A stretch of DNA of 52,758 bases from Myxococcus dinghuensis (lineage in GTDB: Bacteria > Myxococcota > Myxococcia > Myxococcales > Myxococcaceae), in NCBI RefSeq assembly GCF_024198235.1, contig NZ_JAKCFB010000055.1, positions 1 through 52,758 on the forward strand, written 5' to 3'. Below, piece after piece: positions 1 to 6,951 of the stretch; position 1 is the stretch's first letter, and the number at the start of each line of letters is the position of its first letter. A program made the translations under genes and the position numbers. Under the pieces are notes generated by a model, which saw only the letters and a list, made by a program, of their open reading frames with translations, did not search any database and was not told the DNA's origin.

Positions 1-1303
1 CGGGCGGCGCGGCGGGACGGGCCACCGCGGGCGCGGGGCCGGAGGGACGGGCCACGCCGGGCGGCGGCACCGGCGTCGGAGGACGCATGGCCTGGGGGGC
101 GGGCGCGGGCGCGGCGGCCGGAGGCGGCGCCGCCCCTGCCGGAGCACCCTTCTGCGCGAAGGAGGCCGAGCCGGGGATGGGCCGGGCCTCGCCGGGCTTG
201 GCGTCGAAGCTGTCCCACTTCGAGTCGGACGTGCCGCTGATGCCGGAGAAGCGCAGCGCGAAGTCGTCCGGGTTGGACGCCTGGCGGTGGGCTTCCTCGT
301 AGGTGACGAGCCCCTGGCGCACCAGGCTCATCAGCGACTGGTCGAAGGTCTGCATCCCGTAGGAGTCCGTGCCCTGGGCGATGGCGTCGTGGATCTCCTT
401 CGTGCGGTCCTTGTCCTCGATGAGCTCGCGCACGCGCGCGGTGACGCGCAGCACCTCCACCGCCGCCACGCGGCCCTTGCCGTCCGCCCGTGGCACGAGG
501 CGCTGGCTCACCACGCCCTTGAGCACGCTCGCAAGCTGGATGCGCACCTGCTTCTGCTGGTGCGGAGGGAAGGCGGACACGATGCGGTTGACCGTCTCCG
601 TGGCGTCCAGCGTGTGCAGCGTCGACATGACGAGGTGGCCCGTCTCCGCCGCGTGCAGCGCCGTCTCGATGGTCTCGTGGTCTCGCATCTCGCCCACGAG
701 GATGACGTCCGGGTCCTGCCGCAGCGCGCTCTTGAGCGCCTGCGCGAAGCTCATCGTGTCCACGCCCACCTCGCGCTGGTTCACGATGGACCGCTTGTCA
801 CGGATGAGGAACTCGATGGGGTCCTCGATCGTCATGATGTGGCTGGTCTCGTTGGAGTTGATGTGGTCGATCATCGCCGCCAACGTGGTCGACTTGCCGG
901 AGCCCGTCGTGCCCGTCACCAGGATGAGACCGCGCTCCTCGCCACAAATCTTCGCGAGCACCTGCGGCAGCAGCAGGTCCTGCATCGTCATCACCTTGAA
1001 GGGGATGACACGCAGCACGGCGCCCACCGTGCCGCGCTGCTGGAAGACGTTCACGCGGAAGCGGCCCAGGCCCGGGACTCCGTAGGCCAGGTCCACCTCG
1101 TTGCTCGCCTTGAACTTCTCCTTCTGGAACTCGTTCATGATGCCGAAGGACATGCGGGCCACCTCCTCCGGGGGGAGGCGACGTCCGTCCTTGAGCGGCA
1201 CCAGCGAGCCGTCCACGCGGAACATGGGCGGGAGGCCGGCCTTGAGATGGATGTCGGAAGCACCGCCGCGCAGGGCGATCTGAAGGATCTCGTTGAGTTC
1301 CAT
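1..1303 (-). CDS. pilT: PilT-family type IV pilus retraction ATPase (partial, 3' end beyond the window)
   Basis: Leftward gene starting at ATG 1303; about 434 codons are visible and no stop is reached before the edge. It reads as a PilT-type hexameric secretion ATPase, which powers pilus retraction at the inner membrane base. The Walker A loop GTTGSGKS is at residues 131-138. It is followed by an acidic TIEDPIEF segment, a Walker B/His-box region (ILVGEMRDHETIETALHAAETG) and the PilT-like GMQTFDQSL region. Family members are usually about 345-380 residues. Here the ATPase core ends near residue 355 and then runs into a Pro/Ala-rich tail with repeated VARP units, still open at the window edge. 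It lies 137 nt downstream of rpsI, behind a terminator-like hairpin. PilT against PilU or another paralogue cannot be settled here. Confidence 0.93.
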   Translation of the reverse strand, partial: MELNEILQIALRGGASDIHLKAGLPPMFRVDGSLVPLKDGRRLPPEEVARMSFGIMNEFQKEKFKASNEVDLAYGVPGLGRFRVNVFQQRGTVGAVLRVIPFKVMTMQDLLLPQVLAKICGEERGLILVTGTTGSGKSTTLAAMIDHINSNETSHIMTIEDPIEFLIRDKRSIVNQREVGVDTMSFAQALKSALRQDPDVILVGEMRDHETIETALHAAETGHLVMSTLHTLDATETVNRIVSAFPPHQQKQVRIQLASVLKGVVSQRLVPRADGKGRVAAVEVLRVTARVRELIEDKDRTKEIHDAIAQGTDSYGMQTFDQSLMSLVRQGLVTYEEAHRQASNPDDFALRFSGISGTSDSKWDSFDAKPGEARPIPGSASFAQKGAPAGAAPPPAAAPAPAPQAMRPPTPVPPPGVARPSGPAPAVARPAAPP

Positions 1304-1365
1304 GGGCGCCGGGGATGGTACCAGACGCTCCCACGCGGAGGCGACCGGACAGCCCCGCCAGGCCC

Positions 1366-1408
1366 CGAAAACACCACGGCGGAGACCCTCGTGAGAGAGC
1401 CTCCGCCG
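1366..1408 (-). terminator. Rho-independent terminator downstream of rpsI
   Basis: On the minus strand a perfect 8-bp GC stem (CGGCGGAG at 1377-1384 pairing with CTCCGCCG at 1401-1408) is followed by a T-rich stretch, GGTGTTTTC. It lies between the rpsI stop and the pilT start, so it would end or attenuate the ribosomal protein transcript before pilT. Confidence 0.6.
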
Positions 1409-1440
1409 CGGGAGACAGCCAAGGGACCAACCCCGAGGGA

Positions 1441-1842
1441 TTAGCGCTTGGAGAACTGGAACCGGCGACGCGCGCCCGGCTGGCCGTACTTCTTGCGCTC
1501 GACCGCGCGAGCATCGCGGGTGAGGAAGCCCGCCTTCTTCAGCGCCGGACGGAACTCCGGGTTGAAGGCGCACAGGGCGCGGGCGATGCCGTGACGGATG
1601 GCGCCAGCCTGGCCGGAAAGACCGCCGCCGCGCACGTTGACCGTGACGTCGAGCTTGCCCTTCTGCTCGAGGATCTCGAGGGGCTGGTTGAGGACCATCT
1701 TCGACGTCTCACGGCCGAAGTAGTCGTTGATCTCGCGGCCGTTGATGGTGACCTGGCCAGTGCCGGGACGAACCCAGACGCGAGCGGTGGCCTCCTTGCG
1801 GCGGCCGGTGGCGTAGAAACCGAGCTCTTGGTGGATAGGCAT
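1441..1842 (-). CDS. rpsI: 30S ribosomal protein S9
   Basis: 133 residues, the normal length for bacterial uS9, a small-subunit head protein whose basic C-terminal tail reaches the P-site tRNA. Recognisable signatures are YATGRRKEATARV near residue 10, the GGGLSGQAGAIRHGIARAL core, and the RKKYGQPGARRRFQFSKR end with the conserved terminal Lys-Arg. The start ATG at 1842 is 14 nt after the rplM stop. Its Shine-Dalgarno (AAGGGAG) overlaps that stop region, indicating co-transcription with rplM, the universal bacterial pairing. Confidence 0.98.
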   Translation of the reverse strand: MPIHQELGFYATGRRKEATARVWVRPGTGQVTINGREINDYFGRETSKMVLNQPLEILEQKGKLDVTVNVRGGGLSGQAGAIRHGIARALCAFNPEFRPALKKAGFLTRDARAVERKKYGQPGARRRFQFSKR

Positions 1843-1856
1843 GGACGTTGTCTCCC

Positions 1857-2303
1857 TTACGCCTCGACCTTGAACGCGGCCGGCTGCTGGGCGGCGTGCG
1901 GGTGGGTATCACCCGCGTAGACCTTCAGCTTCGTCATCATCTGGCGGCCGAGCGCGTTGCGCGGAAGCATCCGGCGCACGGCGTTGATGATGATGTCCTC
2001 GGGGTGGCGCTGACGGAGCTTCGCCAGGTTGGTGATCTTCAGGGCGCCCGGGAAACCCGCGTGCGGGTGCCGGTAGTACATCTTGTCCTGCTCCTTCGTC
2101 CCCGTCACCTTCACCTTGTCGGCGTTGATGACGATGACGTGGTCGCCCGTATCGATGGACGGCGTGTAGATGGCCTTGTGCTTGCCCTTGAGCAGGGTGG
2201 CAATCTGGCTCGCCGCGCGGCCCAGCACCTTGTCGGACACGTCGATGACGTGCCACTGGCGCTTGATGTCCCCAGCCTTCGCGCTGTAGGTCTTCTGCGA
2301 CAT
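1857..2303 (-). CDS. rplM: 50S ribosomal protein L13
   Basis: 148 residues from ATG 2303, matching uL13, an early-assembly large-subunit protein. Visible signatures are the W-H-V-I-D start (QWHVIDVSDKVLGRAAS), GDHVIVINADKVKVTG, the KMYYRHPHAGFPG segment and the VRRMLPRNALGR core. A longer in-frame reading to 2396 exists. The 2303 start has a GGAG Shine-Dalgarno and gives the family-typical N-terminus. First gene of the rplM-rpsI unit; about 108 nt of leader separate it from the predicted promoter. Confidence 0.97.
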   Translation of the reverse strand: MSQKTYSAKAGDIKRQWHVIDVSDKVLGRAASQIATLLKGKHKAIYTPSIDTGDHVIVINADKVKVTGTKEQDKMYYRHPHAGFPGALKITNLAKLRQRHPEDIIINAVRRMLPRNALGRQMMTKLKVYAGDTHPHAAQQPAAFKVEA

Positions 2304-2417
2304 TGCTTGCACTCCAAACTTCTCGCGGTCGCCAGGTGCATGCCGGGGACCGCAGATCGTGCCAAACAAACCACAGGTCCTCCGTGATGCATCCACAGAG
2401 GCCCGGAAAGGCCGACC

Positions 2418-2446
2418 CTCCTAGCGGTCGCGGCGGATCAAGTCAA
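2418..2446 (-). promoter_or_regulatory. Sigma-70-type promoter for rplM-rpsI
   Basis: On the minus strand, TTGACT (2441-2446) and TAGGAG (2418-2423) are separated by exactly 17 nt. The -35 box matches 5 of 6 consensus positions; the -10 box is weaker, with only its leading TA clearly conserved. Predicted start near 2411, leaving a leader of about 108 nt that could host ribosomal-protein feedback, though I could not identify a known leader motif. Confidence 0.6.
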
Positions 2447-2459
2447 GGTCGGCGCGCCC

Positions 2460-2516
2460 GCAAGGGCCCCTTGGCTCGCCCCACCCCCAGGGATGGGGGG
2501 TCCCGGGGCCCCTTGC
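2460..2516 (-). terminator. Nested GC-rich hairpin downstream of the helicase gene
   Basis: Immediately after the uvrD stop, an outer inverted repeat (GCAAGGGCCCC at 2460-2470 against GGGGCCCCTTGC at 2505-2516, one bulged base) encloses an inner stem ACCCCC/GGGGGT (2483-2488 and 2496-2501). There is no T tract, so termination would be factor-dependent or structural. Confidence 0.4.
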
Positions 2517-4604
2517 CTACCCCGCCCTACCTCCAGGCGGCGCCCCGGAGCCGCCGCCCTGCCCCGGGAGGGCGCCCGGCGGGGGCTTCTTGAAGCGCTC
2601 CTTGAGGTTGGCGAAGAAGTTCTTCTCCTCCGAGCTGGGCGGTCCCTGACGCGGTGCGTCCGGGGTGATGACCTCGGTGACCTCCGGGGGGAGGTCCTCC
2701 AGGAAGCGCGAGGGCGTCCGGGGGATCTCCTTGCCGCGCTTCACGCGGGTGACGGCGCGGCTGAGGTAGAGCAGCTCCTTGGCGCGGGTGATGCCCACGT
2801 AGCAGAGCCGGCGCTCCTCCTCGAGGTTCTGCGCCTCGCCCTGCATTCCGCCGTGGGGCATCAGGTCCTCCTCCATGCCGATGAAGAAGACGAGCCGGTA
2901 CTCCAGGCCCTTGGAGGAGTGGATGGTCATCAGGGTGACGCGGCCCTTGGCGCCCGGAATCTCCTCCTCGTCCTCCTGCCGGTTGTCGAGCGAGAGCCGG
3001 TTCAGGTAGGTGAGCAGGCTGGCCTTGGGGCCCTCGCGCTTCTCGAAGCGCTCCAGCGAGTCGAGCACGCCGTCCACGCTCTTGAGCTTCTTGTCCGCGC
3101 TGGTGGCGCTGGTGGCGTGGGCGCGCGTGGCGTCCCGGAAGCCGATCTCCTCCAGCAGCTTGCGCGTCACCGTGGCCAACTGGCCGTGCTCGTAGGCGGC
3201 GCGGTAGCGCTCGATGAGCTCCACGAACTCCAGCACCTTGCCGCCCGCGCCCGGGGGCAGGTCGTCGTAGTCGGCGGCCCGGCGCATCACCGTCCACAGG
3301 GTGACGCCCTCCTCGCGCGAGTGCGCGTGCAGCCGCTCCACCGTGACGTCGCCGATGCCCCGCGTCGGCACGTTGATGATGCGCATCAACGAGATTTCAT
3401 CCAGCCGGTTCACGATGACCTTGAAGTACGCGATGACGTCCTTCACCTCGCGCCGGTCGAAGAACTCGCTGCCGCCCACCACCTCGTAGGCGATGTTCTT
3501 CTCGCGCAGCATCTCCTCGATGGGGTGCGCCTGGCCGTTGGTCCGGTACAGCACGGCGATGTCGTCCGCGGGGACGCCCAGCCCCAGGTGCTTCTGGATT
3601 TCGTGCGCGACGAAGCGGGCCTCCTCCTCGTCGTTGGGGCACGCCACCACCTTCACCTTGGGCCCCCCCTTGCGGTCGGTCCACATCTGCTTGGCCTTGC
3701 GCTCGGGGTTCTTGGCGATGACGGCGTTGGCCGCGTCCAGCACCATCTGCACGGAGCGGTAGTTCTGCTCCAGGCGCACCTCCTTGCCGCCCGGGAAGAA
3801 GCGCTCGAAGTCGAGGATGTTGCGCACCTCCGCGCCGCGCCAGGAGTAGATGCACTGGTCGTCGTCGCCCACCGCGCACACGTTGCGCGCCTGCCCCGCC
3901 ATCAGCTTGAGCAGGTCCAGCTGGGCGAGGTTGGTGTCCTGGAACTCGTCCACCAGCAGGTAGCGGAAGCGGTGGGTGTACTTGAGGTACAGGTCCGAGT
4001 GCTCGCGCAGGAGGCGCGCGGGCAACAGCAGCAGGTCGTCGAAGTCCACCGAGCCCTGCGCCTTGAGGGCGAGCTGGTAGTCCCCGTAGACCATGTGGGT
4101 GATGAGGTCGTAGTCGTCGCCGATGCCCTCCGGCTTGGGCTCCGGCGCCTGGCCGGAGTTCTTCGCCTTGGAGATGAGCCCCAGCACCTTGCGGGCGTCG
4201 AAGGCCCGGTCGTCGATGCGGTGGTCGCGCATGGCGCGGCGGATGATGGCCAGTTGGTCGCCCATGTCCGCGATGGCGAACTTCCGGGGCCACCCCAGCC
4301 GGTGGATGTCCTCGCGGAGCATCTCCGCACCGAAGGCGTGGAACGTGCAGACGAGCACGCCCTGGGCCCGGGGGCCGGCCATGTGGACCAGGCGCTCCTT
4401 CATCTCCGTGGCGGCCTTGTTGGTGAAGGTGACCGCGAGGATGTTGCGAGCCAGGATGTGGTCCGGCCGCTCGTCGAGCAGGTGGACGATGCGGTGGGTG
4501 ATGACGCGGGTCTTCCCGCTCCCAGCACCGGCGAGGACCAGCAGGGGACCCTGGAGGGTGACCACGGCCTCGCGCTGGGGTGGGTTGAGCTTCGAGAGGT
4601 CCAT
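2517..4604 (-). CDS. UvrD/Rep/PcrA-type superfamily 1 DNA helicase
   Basis: 695 residues from ATG 4604, typical of the UvrD/PcrA family of 3'-5' DNA helicases that act in nucleotide excision repair, mismatch repair and replication restart. All motifs are present in order: Q-motif LNPPQREAV (residue 7 on), Walker A GAGSGKT (26-32), DEFQDTN (about 217), GDDDQCIYSWRGA, LEQNYRS, TLMTIHSSKGLEY and YVGITRAKELLYLS. The end is a short tail, with a basic KERFKK stretch followed by a Gly/Pro-rich segment; PcrA/UvrD proteins often carry a C-terminal tail. An in-frame extension to 5021 is possible but would overlap the divergent lipoprotein gene, and homology begins at MDLSKLNPPQ. UvrD against PcrA cannot be decided from sequence alone. 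Confidence 0.95.
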   Translation of the reverse strand: MDLSKLNPPQREAVVTLQGPLLVLAGAGSGKTRVITHRIVHLLDERPDHILARNILAVTFTNKAATEMKERLVHMAGPRAQGVLVCTFHAFGAEMLREDIHRLGWPRKFAIADMGDQLAIIRRAMRDHRIDDRAFDARKVLGLISKAKNSGQAPEPKPEGIGDDYDLITHMVYGDYQLALKAQGSVDFDDLLLLPARLLREHSDLYLKYTHRFRYLLVDEFQDTNLAQLDLLKLMAGQARNVCAVGDDDQCIYSWRGAEVRNILDFERFFPGGKEVRLEQNYRSVQMVLDAANAVIAKNPERKAKQMWTDRKGGPKVKVVACPNDEEEARFVAHEIQKHLGLGVPADDIAVLYRTNGQAHPIEEMLREKNIAYEVVGGSEFFDRREVKDVIAYFKVIVNRLDEISLMRIINVPTRGIGDVTVERLHAHSREEGVTLWTVMRRAADYDDLPPGAGGKVLEFVELIERYRAAYEHGQLATVTRKLLEEIGFRDATRAHATSATSADKKLKSVDGVLDSLERFEKREGPKASLLTYLNRLSLDNRQEDEEEIPGAKGRVTLMTIHSSKGLEYRLVFFIGMEEDLMPHGGMQGEAQNLEEERRLCYVGITRAKELLYLSRAVTRVKRGKEIPRTPSRFLEDLPPEVTEVITPDAPRQGPPSSEEKNFFANLKERFKKPPPGALPGQGGGSGAPPGGRAG

Positions 4605-4638
4605 TGCGCGCGGGCCGGGGATACCCTTTGATTCGGCC

Positions 4639-5202
4639 GTGCGCGACTCTTTTCTCCTCCGCCTCACCGCCGCCCTGCTCGCGCTCGCTCCGGGGACCGG
4701 ATGCCTGCGGGAAGACGACGCTTCCGGCGTGGTGGAACCCCAGGTTCCCGCCGCGAGCGCGCCCTGCGTGTACTTCAAGTCACTGGCGCCCTTCCTGCCG
4801 GAGAAGCTGGAGGGGTTCACCGTGTCCCGCACCCAGGGCTCCACCGGGAAGTACGGCGAGGTGTCCGTCTCCGAAGCCGAGCGCCTGTACACCCGAGGTG
4901 AGGGACGAGAGGTGAAGGTGCGCATCGTGGACACCACGATGGGCGGGAAGATCGGCCAGGCCATCCGCGACGCGGCGGAGCGGGCGAAGGACCGCGCCCC
5001 GAGCGACCCGTCCGCGCCCATCCACTGGGAGGACGCGGTGGGTTTCGTGCGCTACGACGCGGACGAGGCGCTGGCGGAGGCGAACCTCCTGGTGGGGGAG
5101 CGCTTCGTGGTGGCCGTCACCAGCCGGGGCTTCCCCGGCACGGTGGAGGTGCGGCGGGTGGCGCGAGGCATCGACCTTGCCGGGCTGGCCCGGCTTCAGT
5201 GA
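4639..5202 (+). CDS. Predicted lipoprotein of unknown function
   Basis: 187 residues if started at GTG 4639. The N-terminus is a short charged segment, a hydrophobic stretch (LLRLTAALLALAP) and a lipobox-like GTGC with the modified Cys near residue 21, so it should be exported and lipidated. The mature part contains an LxGFTVSRTQGSTGKYGE segment and a predicted alpha/beta body, with no family I recognise. The start has no Shine-Dalgarno but has TACCCT 11 nt upstream (4622-4627), compatible with a very short leader. Its stop overlaps a possible GTG start of the next gene, so the two probably form an operon. Confidence 0.75.
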   Translation: MRDSFLLRLTAALLALAPGTGCLREDDASGVVEPQVPAASAPCVYFKSLAPFLPEKLEGFTVSRTQGSTGKYGEVSVSEAERLYTRGEGREVKVRIVDTTMGGKIGQAIRDAAERAKDRAPSDPSAPIHWEDAVGFVRYDADEALAEANLLVGERFVVAVTSRGFPGTVEVRRVARGIDLAGLARLQ

Positions 5203-5234
5203 GTGAGCCCCGTCGCGGGCAAGGAGAGTTCCGG

Positions 5235-5732
5235 GTGGTGAAGGAGAAAGCAACGCGGCCCGAAGCGGTGGACCCGCTCGCGAACGAGAAGGCGGCGCGG
5301 GAGCTCGTGTCGGCCCTGGGCAAGCGCGAGTTCCTGGACCAGCTCCAGAAGCTGACCAAGAGCTACGCGTCCGACCCCGGCAACCCCGGCTCGTACGCCT
5401 GCGAGAACTGCCAGCGCTGCGCCAACTGCATGTTCTGCAAGGAGTGCGACAGCTGCTTCACCTGTACGCACTGCACGCGCTGTGAGCTGTGCAACAACTG
5501 CTCGCACTGCGTGGAGTGCAAGAGCTGCAACGCGTGCGCCTACTGCCTGCAGAGCGAGAACTGCTCCACCAGCGCCTACCTGGTGCTGTGCCGCAACCTC
5601 CAGGACTGCAACTACTGCTTCGGGTGCGTGGGCCTGTCCAAGAAGGACTTCCACATCCTCAACGTCCCCTTCCCCCGTACGGAGTACTTCAAGGTCGTGG
5701 GCAGGCTGCGCAAGGAGCTGGGCCTGTCGTAG
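5235..5732 (+). CDS. Cysteine-triplet-repeat protein (xxC)n of unknown function
   Basis: 165 residues from GTG 5235, preceded by AAGGAGAG (5221-5228); GTG 5238 and an upstream GTG at 5199 are alternatives. After a helical, charged N-terminal region of about 50 residues comes a run in which 17 cysteines fall at exactly every third residue (codons 5400-5546), followed by five more spaced Cys, 22 in all. Residues between are mainly Asn, Thr, Glu, Lys and His. The C-terminal 30 residues (SKKDFHILNVPFPRTEYFKVV) look globular. A three-residue period would stack Cys on one edge of an extended or solenoid-like fold and could bind metal or iron-sulfur clusters. No signal peptide is visible, so a cytoplasmic location is likely. 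I do not recognise a characterised family. Confidence 0.85.
   Translation: MVKEKATRPEAVDPLANEKAARELVSALGKREFLDQLQKLTKSYASDPGNPGSYACENCQRCANCMFCKECDSCFTCTHCTRCELCNNCSHCVECKSCNACAYCLQSENCSTSAYLVLCRNLQDCNYCFGCVGLSKKDFHILNVPFPRTEYFKVVGRLRKELGLS
5400..5546 (+). repeat. Seventeen-fold xxC codon-triplet repeat inside the Cys-rich protein
   Basis: Within this 147-bp stretch a Cys codon (TGC or TGT) recurs every 9 bp without interruption, 17 times. The intervening dipeptides vary (EN, QR, AN, MF, KE, DS and so on), so the periodicity is maintained at protein level and is not a recent DNA duplication. Confidence 0.95.
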
Positions 5733-5734
5733 GC

Positions 5735-5758
5735 GACGGGCCCCGCCGCGCGCCCGTC
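5735..5758. terminator. Hairpin between convergent genes
   Basis: A perfect 7-bp inverted repeat, GACGGGC (5735-5741) and GCCCGTC (5752-5758), fills the gap between the Cys-rich gene and the rlmI stop. No T tract on either side; it could serve as a structural bidirectional terminator. Confidence 0.4.
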
Positions 5759-6944
5759 ACAGGGCGCGCACGTAGAGGGCCTTGAGGTACTCGGTCTCCA
5801 GCAGGCCGCCGAGCACGGGGTGGTCCAGGCCCGCGCCCCGCCGCTCGAGGATCTGCACCGGCCGCTTCGCGTCCGCGGCGGCCGCGAGCACCATCTCCTC
5901 GAAGCCCGCGCGGTCCAGCTTGCCGGAGCAGGAGCACGTGACGAGCAGGCCGTCCGGCTCCAGGCAGCGCAGCGCGCGCAGGTTCAGCTCGTGGTAGGCG
6001 CGCAGCGCGGTGGCCAGGCCCTCGCGGCGCTTGGCGAGCCCCGGCGGATCCAACACCACGGTGTCGAAGCGGCGCCCCTCCGTGTCGAAGCGGCGCAGCA
6101 CGTCGAAGGCGTTGGCGTTCTCCACGGTGACGTTGGCGCGGCCATTGGCGCGGGCGTTCTCCGCGGCGCGCGCGGCGGCCTTCGCGTCCTGCTCCACGGC
6201 CAGCACCGAGTCACACGTCCGGGCCAAGGAGAGCGCGAAGCCGCCGTGGTAGCTGAACAGGTCCAGCGCCCGGCCGCGGCCCAGCTCGCCGGCGCGCAGG
6301 TGGTTGTCCACCTGGTCCAGGAAGGCGCCCGTCTTCATGTCGCCCATCAGGTCGACGTCGAAGCGGTTCTCCCCCTCGTGGTAGGTGAAGCGCGCCTCGC
6401 CCTGGCCGTGCAGCAGGCGCGACTCGCGCGTCAGCCCCTCGAAGTCGCGGCCGGAGGCGTCGTCGCGGCACACCACGTGGGTGGCACCCGTCAGCTCCAC
6501 CAGCATGCGCGCCAGCGTCTCCTTGCGGGCGTCCATGCCCTCGGAGAGCGTCTGCAGCGTGAGGCCCGCGCCGTAGCGGTCCACGAAGAGGCCCGGCAGG
6601 AGGTCCGCCTCGCCGTGCACCAGCCGCAGTCCGTCCCGGCCAGCCAGGGGCTTGCGGCGCGCGAGCGCGGCCTCCAGGCGGCGGCGGAAGAAGGCGTCGT
6701 CGACGGCCTCCTCGGCGGGGCCCTTGCGCGTGAGCAGGCGCAGCGCCAGGGGCGAGCGGCGGGCGTACAGCGCCTGACCGATGGGATTTCCCTGGGGGTC
6801 CACCACCCACACCACCGCGCCGGGGCCCTTCACGTCGGGCGGGGCGGCCAGCTCGGTGCGGTACAGCCAGGGGTTGCCCTTTCGCAGGGACTTGGCGCCC
6901 TTCAGGCTGGCGCGTGCGACGGGCAGGGTTGATGCGGGGGGCAT
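5757..6944 (-). CDS. rlmI: Class I SAM-dependent rRNA methyltransferase, RlmI-like (m5C of 23S rRNA)
   Basis: 395 residues, close to the 396 of E. coli RlmI. It has an N-terminal PUA-like RNA-binding domain (about 1-80, with KGNPWLYRTEL), a linker with VDRYG, then a Rossmann methyltransferase. Visible motifs are LDLFSYHGGFAL (SAM loop), the VVLDPPGLAKRR motif and the catalytic cysteine region LVTCSCSGKL. RlmI modifies a single cytosine in 23S rRNA. The start ATG lies 7 nt after the stop of the upstream TPR-metallopeptidase gene, so the two are co-transcribed leftward. Confidence 0.88.
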   Translation of the reverse strand: MPPASTLPVARASLKGAKSLRKGNPWLYRTELAAPPDVKGPGAVVWVVDPQGNPIGQALYARRSPLALRLLTRKGPAEEAVDDAFFRRRLEAALARRKPLAGRDGLRLVHGEADLLPGLFVDRYGAGLTLQTLSEGMDARKETLARMLVELTGATHVVCRDDASGRDFEGLTRESRLLHGQGEARFTYHEGENRFDVDLMGDMKTGAFLDQVDNHLRAGELGRGRALDLFSYHGGFALSLARTCDSVLAVEQDAKAAARAAENARANGRANVTVENANAFDVLRRFDTEGRRFDTVVLDPPGLAKRREGLATALRAYHELNLRALRCLEPDGLLVTCSCSGKLDRAGFEEMVLAAAADAKRPVQILERRGAGLDHPVLGGLLETEYLKALYVRAL

Positions 6945-6951
6945 GGGGGCG

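Noticed and set aside
2304..2410. Possible L13 autoregulatory leader or riboswitch before rplM
   Set aside because: The leader is long enough, but I could find only short isolated complementary segments (GGACC/GGTCC) and no known motif.
2493..4631. 712-codon open frame antisense to the helicase
   Set aside because: Low-complexity Leu/Val/His/Gly translation without motifs; the helicase on the other strand is complete.
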